64,000 bases of DNA from Megaleporinus macrocephalus (lineage: Eukaryota; Chordata; Actinopteri; Characiformes; Anostomidae), in NCBI GenBank assembly GCA_021613375.1, contig CM038706.1, forward strand, positions 20,836,866-20,900,865, in the 5' to 3' direction. The notes under the pieces are model-generated. The model was not told where the DNA came from, searched no databases, and saw nothing but the letters and a program-made list of their open reading frames with translations. The stretch's first letter is position 1. Each line of letters begins with the position of its first letter. The position numbers were made by a program, and so were the translations under genes. This document shows, piece by piece, positions 53,801 through 64,000 of this stretch.

Positions 53801-56800
53801 TGAAGTCAAGCTGGAGTCAAGATCCTGGGAAGATGGGACCATGTGCAATTCCTGGGAAACTATCTGGAGGACAAATGTGTGAACACAAGCCAAAACATTA
53901 CCAGGAATTTCCCTTTGTTTAAAAGTACTTTTTATTGTTTTGTTTGTTTTTTCAAGCCAGACTTTCTTGCTCACTTTTGAGTGATTATTATTAGCTGTGT
54001 TGTATTGACAGCATTGTGTGTGTTGGTTATATCATTTGGAGCAAGAAAAAAGATCTACTTTTTACATACAACATTACATTTCACTATTAGTTATACAAAA
54101 TTGTACTGTAAATTAAAAATGATGCAGCAAAAACAGAGAGAGAAGAGTGATAAAGTGATGGCTCTGTCTGCAACACAATTTTAAAAAAGATGTAGAGATA
54201 GGCTTCATGCACATTAAAGGTATCATACTACAAGGGGAACTGCTATTAACTAAAGAAAATGGGTACAAATGGACTCAGATATTCAGAATCTCTTCAGATA
54301 AAAAAATGGAATGCAAATGAATGCAGGAATAACTAAAACAGACTCAAAGTGCTGAGAGAAAATACTAGAGCTAAACTGGACAATGATTGAGGGATTGATT
54401 TTAGAGCTGCATGCAGGGCTGTCGGTGAACCACGGTTCTAAGTAATTTTCACAACTCAGAAAGTTATTACACGGGGCATCTATGCAGCCTCGTAGATCAG
54501 CAGACAGAAATGCAGTTATCTCTCTTTTTTAGCTCCCTGGGCTGTGGAACTACGACCTGTGCTGTAATCAGATCTCCCTCTCCATTTTCTTCCAGAAAAC
54601 CTGGCAGCTTTCCATTGATCGACAGACTGCCACAGGTAACTGAAGCCAGAGTCTGCTATCGACTGGACTCCCTGGATGTGCTCTCACTGGGGAACCTCCG
54701 TAGCATATCCATATAAGTGTGTCGGTCCTTCACGTAACTGTACGATAGTACATCATACAGGCGGTTAGCCGGACTTACTAAAAAACAGGTTGAAAAATCG
54801 TATTTGGACACCTTTCTTCTAAAAATACAAATCACACTAGATATAATGCTGATATTTATCAGCTGTAACATAATGTTAGCATGATTATGTGGTTTTTGAC
54901 AATTTATGAAATACTGTTACCAAGGGAGAGGCTGAAAACTGTCTTCACTTTCAATGGAAGTCAATGGAACCAGAATTTCTTTTTGTAAACAACAGCTGCC
55001 GCAGTTAACAGATGTAGAAAAATAGAAATGGGAAAAAATGGAGATGCATGTTTTTCATTGGACAGTGACGATATACAACAGTATACTGTACAGCAGGGGT
55101 ATTTAATTAGAGTTCAGTAAAGTCCAGGTAGAGGAGATTTCCTTAGGCCAAGGTCCGGACCGTCATCATCTCTAACTTGTGTTATGATTCAGTGCCAGAT
55201 CCTGTAAACTGCAGTTGCCTAGTATCAGCATCTTATACCATCAGCTACTGAATCATCACACATACTGTTCAGTATATTTACTGTTTAAATGCTGAACTGA
55301 ATGAATTATTTATAAAGCGCCAAAAAAAAAGTGAGTTTCCTCACTTCAAGTAAAAACAAGAGCTACATAAAAAAACAGATTACTTTTGAACAAAAGTGCA
55401 CCTTAAAGTGTTTATTTATAGAGAAAGTAAATAAACGTGTGTCTTCTTTTTAACTCAGCTTCACAAATTGACATGTTGGTTTTACACAGCAGTATTCTCC
55501 AAAACTAGACGAGCGAGTCCATTCCATAACCGTTCCTGGTTAAACAGTGTTCACTGTGGACTTTTCTGATTTTAGAGTATGTTATTTTCTCTGACTTGCT
55601 TTAGTCTCTGGCTGCTGCTCCTCGCTTCGTACCTCAGCTGTGTGCGCGCCACACTCCCCAATGTGCACAGATCTGATTGGCTGAGAAGAGCCTTTAGTGA
55701 TCTTACAGCGCACGCGATTGGTCTCTGAGTTTACTGTGCCGTAAAGCCTGTATACCATAAAGACAAGAAAATCTCCGCTGCTTAAAATATACATAGTCTA
55801 AAAAAATTCATTCTCAATAGATTATTGGTTTGGGTCCGCATTGGACAACGTCCGGACCCGGACTGCGGTCGGCCTATTTGTAACCCCTGCTGTACAGCAT
55901 CAGAAATCAGAAAAACAAGTCTGCAAATGATGGATAAAGTGACAGTATTTAACAATTGGACTTAATTTAAAGCCAAGTAACTTGGCAAGCAGTGTGCCAA
56001 TAGTTGGCATATAAGCTTCTGTTTGCTACATTAATAGCAACAGTGCAAAACTAAAGAAGAAGCATTTTTGTAAGTCGCTTTAGATAAGAGCGTCTGCTAA
56101 ATGCCATAAATGTACATGTAAATCTACATTTCACACTTTTCATTGAGCGGCCCTTTTTAACACAGTTATATCTCTTACTGACAGCAATTAACAGAGGAAT
56201 AAAAGCACAACACTACAGCACAGCAACACTTCCACAATATGGGGCTCAGCGAGACTGGAGGAGAGGGGATTTCTCAGGACCTGGATGTTTTGTATGGGCA
56301 GGATTAAGGGAGACGGGACTCTACAGATGGACAAATGGCCAGGACACACGGGTAACTGGGGGGGCTGAGCGTGAGAGAGGAAGCCCCACCAACCTGCAGC
56401 AGTCTCCGGACAGAGAGTATGGCGAGAGAGGCACTGTTTTTTCAGACAGTGGCGAAGAGCATCGGTCCAAGTCGCTGTCCTCCTCCAGCGAGCAGAGAGG
56501 GGCACGGCGCTCCTCGGGCTTCGGCAGCCTCCAGTGGGAAGTGTCATCCTCAAACACTTCGTCGTCGCCCATCTCCTCGCTGCAGGCCTCCAGCAAGGCA
56601 CTGGACGATTTGGTTACATAGCCAGTCAGCTCCCCTGCCTGCAGACTGCCTGCCGTGGATGAGCGAGGGAACGGGAAGAGGAAGCGCAGCAAGTTGGAGC
56701 TTTTCTGAAGCTCGGAGGTTTGGGAACAACACTCTGGCCCAAGGCTGCTTCCGCAGGCGCAGGTGCTGGAGAGGGACAGAGGCTGGGAGGGTAATGGGGG

Positions 56801-57637
56801 AGAGGGCAAGTGGGCCGGTTTGCCACTGAGAGCTTTTGGTTCCGTTTCTGGGCCCAGTTCACCCTCCGAGCACGTGCGGTCGATGAAGTGCAGGCCGCTG
56901 CACAGGCCGTCCATCTTCTGGCCCACGTCATTCAAGGACTTGGAGAACTTGAGAGCGCCACTGTCCGGCCTGAGGCTAACCGGCGGCTTCAGCAGCGAGA
57001 GCCACTCTGCTCCAAAGGCTGTCTTATTTTTGGGCTTGGCGGGGGAGTCCAGACACAAGGTCGTCATGGTGACGCTCTGCGACACCAGGCTTTTGCCATT
57101 CGAGTTCAGCAGAACCACAGCGGTCTGCGCAGGTTGAGCTCGAGTGCCACCGTTAGAACTGGATGCCAGAGAAAAGGGACAGTGCGAAAACAGGGGACAG
57201 TGGCAGGGATGAGAGACAGGCAGAGAGAACGATGAAACAGAGACATGCAACATGCATTAGACAGCGAGAGAACAGAGTGAGCTGGATAAAAAAAAAGAAA
57301 GAGAAGTGTGAAGTGAAAAATGGGATAAAAGAGACAGCCGAATAAAGGCAGGCGGTGCCAGCCTATTGTAAAAAGGCTGCTCAATACTGGTATGAGTCAC
57401 ACTACCAGTCCTTTAATAAAAGCCTCGACCTCTCTCTTCCCCTGCCTAGCATCATATTCCTCATGTGTAGTGCCAAGGATGCACTGCTTTGAGGACATGG
57501 CCAAGTGCACATCGCAGCACCTGAAAGCACACACAGTTCATAGCTATGATGTTCTACCTGCAGATGTCCTGGTTCGAAGGTGTGACTGAAGTCCGGGAAA
57601 AGCTGCAGGGGGCGTTCACAGAAGTCGGACTCCCCGC
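38853..57637 (-). CDS. marchf8: E3 ubiquitin-protein ligase MARCHF8 (5' end outside window)
   Basis: Exons on the minus strand: 57637-57558, optional 57158-56394, 47264-47084, 43380-43245 and 39157-38853 (stop TGA at 38855-38853). Without the cassette they encode 233 residues. They run from [20 protein letters not shown], through a RING-CH domain ([20 protein letters not shown], then HQAC and CCELC) and two membrane spans ([40 protein letters not shown]), to the C-terminus EILHV. The EILHV tail and the FSRTS...QDICR region identify MARCHF8 rather than MARCHF1. The enzyme is a membrane-bound ligase of endosomes and plasma membrane; mammalian MARCHF8 ubiquitinates transferrin receptor, MHC class II and other surface proteins for lysosomal degradation. 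The N-terminal exon (family start about 50 residues earlier) was not found and probably lies beyond 64000. Confidence 0.94.
39158..43244. other. marchf8 last intron
   Basis: 4.1 kb of non-coding sequence. Nothing definite was found apart from ordinary AT-rich DNA and scattered short open frames. Confidence 0.5.
43381..47083. other. marchf8 intron between RING-CH and first membrane-span exons
   Basis: 3.7 kb, non-coding. It contains one family 4 repeat (46795-46960). Nothing else is supported. Confidence 0.5.
46795..46960. repeat. Dispersed repeat, family 4 (copy 2)
   Basis: Blocks shared with 27731-27930: gtcttcactttcaatg, aagtcaatggaaccaga, ttttggagcatttctattgg and tttttcattgg. Homology may extend left to about 46740. 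Confidence 0.6.
47084..47264 (-). CDS. marchf8: marchf8 RING-CH exon
   Basis: 181 bp, starting with the last base of the Arg codon in C-R-I-C. It holds seven of the eight C4HC3 zinc ligands; the first Cys comes from whichever exon is spliced upstream. The exon ends LKPLRK, directly before WEKLQM of the next exon. The donor is followed by a GT-rich stretch. Confidence 0.95.
47891..48391. mobile_element. Possible inverted-repeat element (about 500 bp)
   Basis: Starts cactagcgctcaaaagttta and ends taaacttttgatatacagt; the inner parts of these ends (tcaaaagttta / taaacttttga) are inverted copies. AT-rich inside, no coding frame. It lies in the marchf8 intron upstream of the RING-CH exon. Confidence 0.4.
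49385..49575. repeat. Dispersed repeat, family 5 (copy 2)
   Basis: Related to 12115-12285. It contains several ctttaa/ttaaag inverted pieces, tatatagaaccctgaccact and tatacagaacccttta. Non-coding. The remainder of 48.4-54.9 kb is intron with short chance open frames only. Confidence 0.45.
54932..55085. repeat. Dispersed repeat, family 4 (copy 3)
   Basis: Blocks gtcttcactttcaatgg, aagtcaatggaaccagaa, acagctgccgcag, gatgtagaaaaatagaaatg and tttttcattggacagtgacg. It ends immediately before the hAT element's target duplication. Confidence 0.65.
55094..55889. mobile_element. Non-autonomous hAT transposon (796 bp)
   Basis: Ends are caggggt at 55094 and acccctg at 55889. Perfect 8-bp target duplications, ctgtacag, flank it at 55086-55093 and 55890-55897; they fit the CTNNNNAG preference of one hAT group. 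Near the ends it has GC-rich pieces (ggtccggacc; gtccggacccggactgcggtc) typical of subterminal motifs. No transposase frame is visible. It lies in a marchf8 intron. Confidence 0.9.
56066..56114 (+). repeat. Dispersed teleost repeat tail
   Basis: gtaagtcgctttagataaga followed by gcgtctgctaaatgcc matches a short motif I know as abundant in fish genomes, usually at the end of short retroelements. The parent element is not resolved. Confidence 0.5.
56394..57158 (-). CDS. marchf8: marchf8 long-isoform cassette exon
   Basis: This 765-bp exon adds exactly 255 codons and keeps the frame. It enters with one base completing a Ser codon (the protein reads [13 protein letters not shown]) and leaves as SGDCC plus two bases of an Arg codon. 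The acceptor is tctggcatccag and the donor gttggt. The added segment is Ser/Pro/Glu-rich and probably disordered, with acidic stretches such as [12 protein letters not shown] and [12 protein letters not shown]. Human MARCHF8 also has a long isoform with a large extra exon at this point; its function is little known. Its last cysteine replaces the zinc ligand displaced by the insertion. Confidence 0.82.
57558..57637 (-). CDS. marchf8: marchf8 exon before the RING-CH domain
   Basis: 80 bp, beginning in phase 0 after ctctccacag and ending QDIC plus two bases of Arg, donor gtagaa. It supplies the first zinc-ligand cysteine in the short isoform. The Ser/Thr/Pro-rich sequence corresponds to the human segment ending SFSRTSITPSSQDIC. 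Confidence 0.9.
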
Positions 57638-57866
57638 CTGTGGAGAGAAAAAAAAATTTCACATGTCTGGCTTTAAACCAGAGAAGAGAAGTCTGACATG
57701 AAACTGCAACTGGAGCTACAATACCTTACTTAAACTGTTAGAGGAAGCACAAGTTTCATAATGTCTCCTATAGTCAGAAATACAACACGCAACACTTCAA
57801 GCATTTTGTAGTTAGTAATTATTCTGTGTGATATCCTAATATTTAAGATTGAGGTTCTTATCAGCC

Positions 57867-57911
57867 ACACACACACACACACACTCACACCACACACCCA
57901 CACACACACAC
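57867..57911. repeat. (CA)n microsatellite, imperfect
   Basis: CA-rich stretch with ctcacacc and cccac interruptions. Confidence 0.85.
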
Positions 57912-59632
57912 CACAGGCCATGTTTTAATCCACAATTTATGTTCACAACTAATTACCTATCGATTCAATGTGTAACAAAGAGAAAAACTTATAGCCCAAA
58001 GCCTGGCAGGAATCGATATAGGATTGAGCGGCCGCAGCTGCCCTTCATGCGGAAGGCCTGGACACGCGCGTGTGCATGCACAGATGTTTTTGATTGAAAA
58101 TATTCTCAAATGCTATTTGGAGTTGGGCGACTAAGCCAATTAAGGCAAACAAACGACAGGAACTGAAACAGCTTAAAGCAAAGATAAGCACTTTAGGAGC
58201 AAAATAGAAGACTGGTCAGCTCTGGAAATGTTCCCTTTACAGAAAAACAACACACAAACAAAACTCACATCTAACTATTGTGCCAGATAGCAGCATTAAT
58301 CTGTTAAAAGATATCAGAGATGAGGTATCAAATAATCCACTTGCATAACTGGGGGGGTGGGGTCAACAGAAAATAATTGAAAAAACTCAAAAAAATCATT
58401 AAAAGATTAATGGAGAAGATAGGACTTTTAATGACTGCACAACTTACAAACTGTCAACATCAGATAAACAGTTTCATCTTGGAGAGAAAAATCAGGCTCA
58501 CTTTTTCTTTTAATTTCAAAAAACAAGAACAAAAAAATGTGTGTTTTAACTCTGTGGGTCTGAAAGGATGTGCAGCCTTAAAAAAGCTCTGACTGAAAAA
58601 ATGAAATAGCCAAAAAAAGAAATACATTTAGAAATCAAACGAAGAAGCTGCTGGTTTTCAGATTGTTGGACTAACCATTCAAGAGTCCAGACCTCTGGTT
58701 TGGGATTACTTTGATCGTGATAATCCAACTTCAAGGACTGAACTTTGGAGTTGTGAAAAAAATATTCCTGCAGATTTCTTTGCAGTACTGAAAACAAGTA
58801 TTCTGAAAGGAACAGAAGCTACTATAAAGGCCCAGAGTGAAAACAGTTAGTGCTATAATAACTAATATCATATTTAGTTGTTGAGCCTTCGGTGTACATT
58901 TTCTTTTAAATATAGGTTTCTGCTTAATGACCATTATGACTAGAAACTAAACAAAGGAAGGGTGATGGCCTTTTGTACAGCACTGTTTGTAACTTGATTG
59001 CCAAACAAAATAAGACTTATAAAAATATATACACTTAACCATAAATTAAGAAAGAATAATCTGTGCTGCTTGTTTAGCACTGCCTGGCTTTTCAGAGCAC
59101 ACAGTTACTGACAGTGTTATAGTCACAGCAAGGTAAACAACCCTGAGGCAGGAGCATTTATCTGCCACAAGTCAGGCTTTAAATCTGGGTGAAATACTGA
59201 ATTAAGAAGGTAATGTTATGTTCAACCAGAAGGTTCCGGGTGTTAGCAGACTAAGTGTGTGCTAAATGATGTAAGTATAAATAATGAATATCAACTTTTA
59301 CTTTTAAATAAATGTAAACATGCTGATTATTTTATAAGCAATTATCTGCTAATTCCAATTGTATTGTTAGTTATTACTTGAAACTTTAAAGAGACCCTGT
59401 GTCTTGACTAAGCAAACACAGTACATGATGAAATTGCTTATTGCTTGCTGTTTGCATAAAGCCACCACTGCATGTTTGTTGTTTGCTTGCTGCTCTTTGA
59501 TTTTGTAGAGATACACAACTGTCATGCTGGATTAATCACATTACTGTCAAACACTGGCCAGCCTATACAACCTGCTGTTTGTGTAAGAGAATAGGAGATG
59601 TGTGTGTGTAGCTCTGTCTGTGTGTGTGTAAC

Positions 59633-59659
59633 TGTGTGTGTGTGTGTGTGTGTGTGTGT
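59633..59659. repeat. (TG)n microsatellite
   Basis: About 13 TG units, preceded by a shorter interrupted TG stretch from 59599. Confidence 0.9.
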
Positions 59660-59781
59660 TGACTAAGTGCATAATTTACACTGAGTCACTCTGGCTTCCT
59701 GCAGTTCCCTCCATCCCCAGGGAGGTAATAGCACTGTGTGTGTGTTCAAACCTGACACAGGCTCTGACATTTAACAGAACT

Positions 59782-59852
<71 letters not shown>
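59782..59852. repeat. (CA)n microsatellite
   Basis: About 35 CA units with one aaac break. With the TG repeat 120 bases to the left it could form an inverted pair. Confidence 0.92.
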
Positions 59853-59854
<2 letters not shown>

Positions 59855-62800
59855 CCCAAACACAAACACCTTGCAGTGACTGTGCCTGAATTGGCCGTTA
59901 ATGAGACTCTGGGCAAAGCTTTTGTTGATGCCAGCGAGGGCACAACAGAAATAGAATCAGAAAAAGCTAAAAGCAACCCAGTGATGGGCAGCGTCTCTAA
60001 ATACACACCACGGGGCAAATCCAATTTCTCGCGCTGTCCATTCCTGAGTTGGGTATTGGAAAGCTCTGTGGAGGAACACAACCTGCATGCCTCATACACT
60101 CATTACGTTCACAATCACGATCACTCCAGGCCTTAGTGCTTAATCAATACATCACTCATGTACTACAGCAATCACTTCAAGCTACTACACATTACTGCAA
60201 ACATTACCCATAATAACAATCCACGTCTCAAAAAAGGTTCATCAAGGCTTTTGTATGGAAATGTGGAATTCTAAATGTGAATGATTACTTATGAACTCCC
60301 CCTGCTGAACGCTTTATAAAGGTCTTTTATTTGAACTACAGAATGAAGAACTATGCATACACAGCACTAATAAACGTAATAATTGTGTAAAAGCTTTAAC
60401 AGTGTCATGGTGTCAGTGGGGTTATGAAAAGTAAGGGTCATTAATATGACCCTTTTTGTGTTCAGGTCCATTAACCTACCCTTAGTTATTTTTAAAACTT
60501 ACCAAAGTAATTTGTTCAGAATTATCTTTGAAAACTTACAGTGCAAAATAAGGCAAATTTAAAAGAACTCAACTTCCTCAAATGACAGATGGTGCAACCA
60601 AAAACAAAGGACTTGCATTTTGACATGATTTTACAAAAAGAGGAGCCAGGATATTGCAACATCCAGGAGACCCTGTGTGAAGTGACCATCATGGTGCAAT
60701 ACCAATGTCTGTAGCCCTTTCACAAATGCTAAAACCAGAAAAATGAGTACTTGTCATAATGTTAATTTATTTGAAAAATAAGTGCACACTAAATAAATTC
60801 AAGGAGGGATCGACAATTAGACGCCTGTTTACTTAGTCGGAAAAACGTGGCACAACCAGTAAGTCAAACCAGACCCGTATAGTTATAATGACTAAAATAG
60901 GCAATCAAAGGTTTTGATGACATTCATTACATGTATGATATACAATAAAAATAAATATAAATGCAAATATATTTGCAGATATAGAAAGGCACATCATGTC
61001 CTTTTTAATGAGATATAATGTTTTTTTTTAATTATTGAAGTTATACAATGATTATTTAATGCTAGAGACACAAGAACATAGCCTGACAAAGATTCCAGTG
61101 CACATTACTGCAAAGCACAAACTAATAGGCCTAAACATAACATTCACTTAAACATACTATTTACTTGCATCTAAAATTCAAAATGCATATTTACTTAACA
61201 ACTTCAAATATGCATTATCATTGTGTAACTATTACCAACTGTTTACCCCTAAATCACCAAGAAGATTTTTTTCTAATCTCTATTATAGACTCTTAAAGTA
61301 AGGATAAGACTATAGAGATCTGCTGATTCTAATGTACACTGTCTTCTAATTTTATGCTATTGATCATCTCCCTAAACTATGCTAAAGAGGACCTGAATCA
61401 GAAGGTCTGACTATTGTTTAGGGTCGTTCACAGTTCATTACATACAAACCACTCAAAGAGACAGTTTTATCTGAAAACAATGACACGCTGAAAAGCTCAG
61501 AAAAAGAGCCCTAAAAAAACTTCAGCCTGGATGGGAGTCTGAACATGTCCAATACATAGGGTACCATCATAGTGAGCAGGTTTCAGGGGAAGTAACACAA
61601 TGATGTGAAATTAAAAGTAATCTTTGCCAGTAATGCTATATGCTGACAATAACAACCGCTTCAAAGATGCTGAAAAAAAGGAATAAGGTAAAGCGCACTG
61701 TTAAAAAAGTGAAATGAAAGTCTAGAGAAGAAGAGGAAAAACAGGCTGTAAAGCACAGTGAGTGAGAACAAGTCAACACTGCCTAAAACTTGCTGGGTCA
61801 GTGAGCTTTGCTGAGTGAATGCAGTTTGAGCTGCTGCCTCTTACCAAAGTGCACTTTGCACAGTGCTGTTTTCACACCATGATGCATTCGCTACAGTGTT
61901 TGCTTAGCGTATGGAGAGGCTGCATTCACCACAACTGTTCTCTGGAGAAGCCCTGCCCTGCATATTTTGGTGTTTTCCCACACCTGTTGAGCTTTAGAAC
62001 AAGCCCTGGGTGAACTGAAGTGGGTGTGCTAGAGCAGGTAAAGCATCTCGAATGCCTCTCGAACTCCAAGTCGGCACTTTGATGACAAACACCGCAAGCT
62101 CTTGAGCAAGAGTCTTGGAAGGTGGTAGGTAAGCATTTGGGACAGACTCAGACAAGGTATGTCAGTACTAGTATTGTATAGCCATATGCTTTCTGATATG
62201 GTACAGATAGTTTGCTTATCTACAGTGGTTTGCAGCTCCCCAACAAGGAAAAGTACTAAAGAACAAACCTGAATAGCTGTTTTTATGTTGGTCAAAACCA
62301 TGTGCTGTGATTGGCAGGCTTTCGGCCTCAGAGACGTCTTCATCAAAGGACACAATAAGGGCACACACAGAGACTGGGCAAAACCTCCGGATCCTTGAAA
62401 AATGAGAGATGGGACACACAAGCAGGCATGGGGACCGCAAAGCTGTGAGTGCAGCGGTACTCCAGAACTGCTTTACACTGCCTTAACAGACGGTTAGTGT
62501 TTGCAGAAGCTGTACTCAGTACAGTATTCGGTTATTATTTGTGGAGCCTTGTGCAGCGTAGGGTTTGGACAGTCACCAGCTTTAATGATATATGATATAC
62601 TGTGGCATAAACCCAATGATAATCATATGGTTTCAAATTATACTTACTCTGCTAACCTTATATAATCATCTTTTTTTAAAAGGTCATAGTGCTGGTAAAT
62701 ATTGCACCTTTAAAACTTTACTCAGTCATTTTTTTTATTACATTAAACAAGTAATTTCTAATCACTGCTCATGCAAGTTACAGGCCTGCTACAACTTGGA

Positions 62801-64000
62801 TACACAATATCCTGTTTAATATACAGAATACAGTGAAACAACAGAAGCAGAGTGTAATGTCTCCACTAGCACACCAACTCAGTCTGCAGCCTTAACTTCT
62901 GAAAAGGGGGGGAAGACACAAACACAAACAAAACAGCCAGGTGTAATAATAAGACAATAAACGTGTGCTTTCTGTATTCCATTACAGTTTATATGTGCAG
63001 TATATTTAAATGCACAAATAAACAGTTTTCGGTTTTGGCCAGGTGTGTCTTGAATTCTGGTTTTAGTTTTAGCCAGCAACTGTCATCACTAGACTACAGT
63101 TAGTACGTTAGTAAGGAATCGTAAGCAATGGTAGTGGTGGGGTTGATTTCATATTTATTTAAACTTTATTTCTTGGGGGTTTAAACAAAAACAAATATTA
63201 TTTAATATTAATATTTAACTAGGCTTGTGACATCAGAATCAGTAGATTCTTACTCCAAACATATAAACAGCAATTAGGCACATTATTATTTTGACCTCAT
63301 CACTTACTGTAATACTGTAGCATAATTTTACATGACTTATTGTGCTAAACAGCACTTCATTTGATTCATATAATTTAAACTGGAATAGATGGTTGTGTTT
63401 AAATATTTTAAATGTCCATCTTGTCCATTAATAAGCAACTGACGTTATTTCTAGTTTGATCCTGGCTAATAGAAAGCACTGGAAAGGTGTTTCATGTGTT
63501 CACTTGGCCCACACACTGTCAATCTAACTAAATTTTCAGCTGTAAAGAAGCTGGATTAAAACCAGTCCATAACAATTCATGAACAAATGCTACCCAAACT
63601 GTACCAATTTTATGATAATCCAGGAGACCATGAATATTTCCTTCACTGATTTCATGATAGGAATTTTTTATGCCTCCTTAGCCTTAGTACCGTGTTTGGT
63701 TAGTATTCAAACAGGCTCCATCTAACTCAAACAGCACAGTGCCTGACCCATCAGTCTAGGCTAGGATTATCCGCTCCACAAACCTGCCTGGGTCCCATCA
63801 TTAGCATGACCCGACGTGTACCCAGAGGAGGGCAAGGGATAGTGAAAAGTCTAAACCCAACTGCAGGAGGACGCCCTGCCAGCAGGACTCAGCACACACA
63901 GCCACGTTTATTGATAGTCATGCTTCTGTCTGGAGTCATTCCCATGCCCTCCTGCCAGGCGCTTAACATTTCACATGGCCTGCAGACAAACTAAACTGCT

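Larger units (their letters stand above)
57638..64000. other. marchf8 upstream intron, continuing past the window
   Basis: No exon matching the MARCHF8 N-terminus (RVYRSKTK-type sequence) was found on the minus strand, and no other gene is supported. The region holds CA/TG microsatellites and AT-rich sequence. Short open frames such as 59876-60136 and 62029-62421 match nothing I recognise. Confidence 0.5.

Noticed and set aside
57159..57253. N-terminal extension of the large marchf8 frame beginning [11 protein letters not shown]
   Set aside because: It precedes a good acceptor at 57159-57160 and reads like intron sequence; the conserved protein begins after the splice site.

Overview
This window is vertebrate nuclear DNA, almost certainly from a ray-finned fish. 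It holds intron-split genes with GT-AG junctions, long AT-rich non-coding stretches, (CA)n, (GA)n and (TA)n microsatellites, a tRNA-derived SINE, hAT elements and many small inverted-repeat elements. The style of the dispersed repeats suggests an otophysan teleost (characin, catfish or electric-fish group), but that is an inference. There is no operon, phage or CRISPR content.

Layout. 1-4.5 kb: non-coding, with an isolated CpG-rich, GA-repeat block and a CTCF-type site. 4.5-7.8 kb (+): comtd1, a membrane-anchored O-methyltransferase, rebuilt here as seven exons. 9.0-11.1 kb (+): an IFIT-family antiviral TPR gene with an interferon-response promoter. 12.5-18.5 kb (+): a neuronal intermediate filament gene of neurofilament type, three exons, about 1358 residues, whose tail carries five near-identical 225-bp repeats. 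20.3-27.3 kb (-): vdac2, eight coding exons plus a non-coding first exon. 27.3-35.6 kb: intergenic, rich in repeats, with one unassigned exon-like segment. 35.6 kb to beyond the right edge (-): marchf8, a membrane RING-CH ubiquitin ligase with a long 3' UTR, large introns and an optional 765-bp cassette exon. Its first coding exon is not in the window.

The genes do not form one pathway. They mix housekeeping (vdac2, comtd1), innate-immune or trafficking (ifit, marchf8) and neuronal (neurofilament) roles. From memory, comtd1 and vdac2 are close neighbours in mammals, and IFIT genes and MARCHF8 lie on the same human chromosome (10). The order therefore looks like a rearranged teleost block of that ancestral chromosome.

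The most notable points are the homogenised repeat array in the neurofilament tail, the marchf8 cassette exon that splits the RING-CH domain yet restores its first zinc-binding cysteine, two hAT elements with perfect 8-bp target duplications (one nested in an older repeat whose uninterrupted relative lies 3.6 kb away), and a copied piece of marchf8 3' UTR inserted between perfect 39-bp direct repeats. I found no convincing wholly new biological system.
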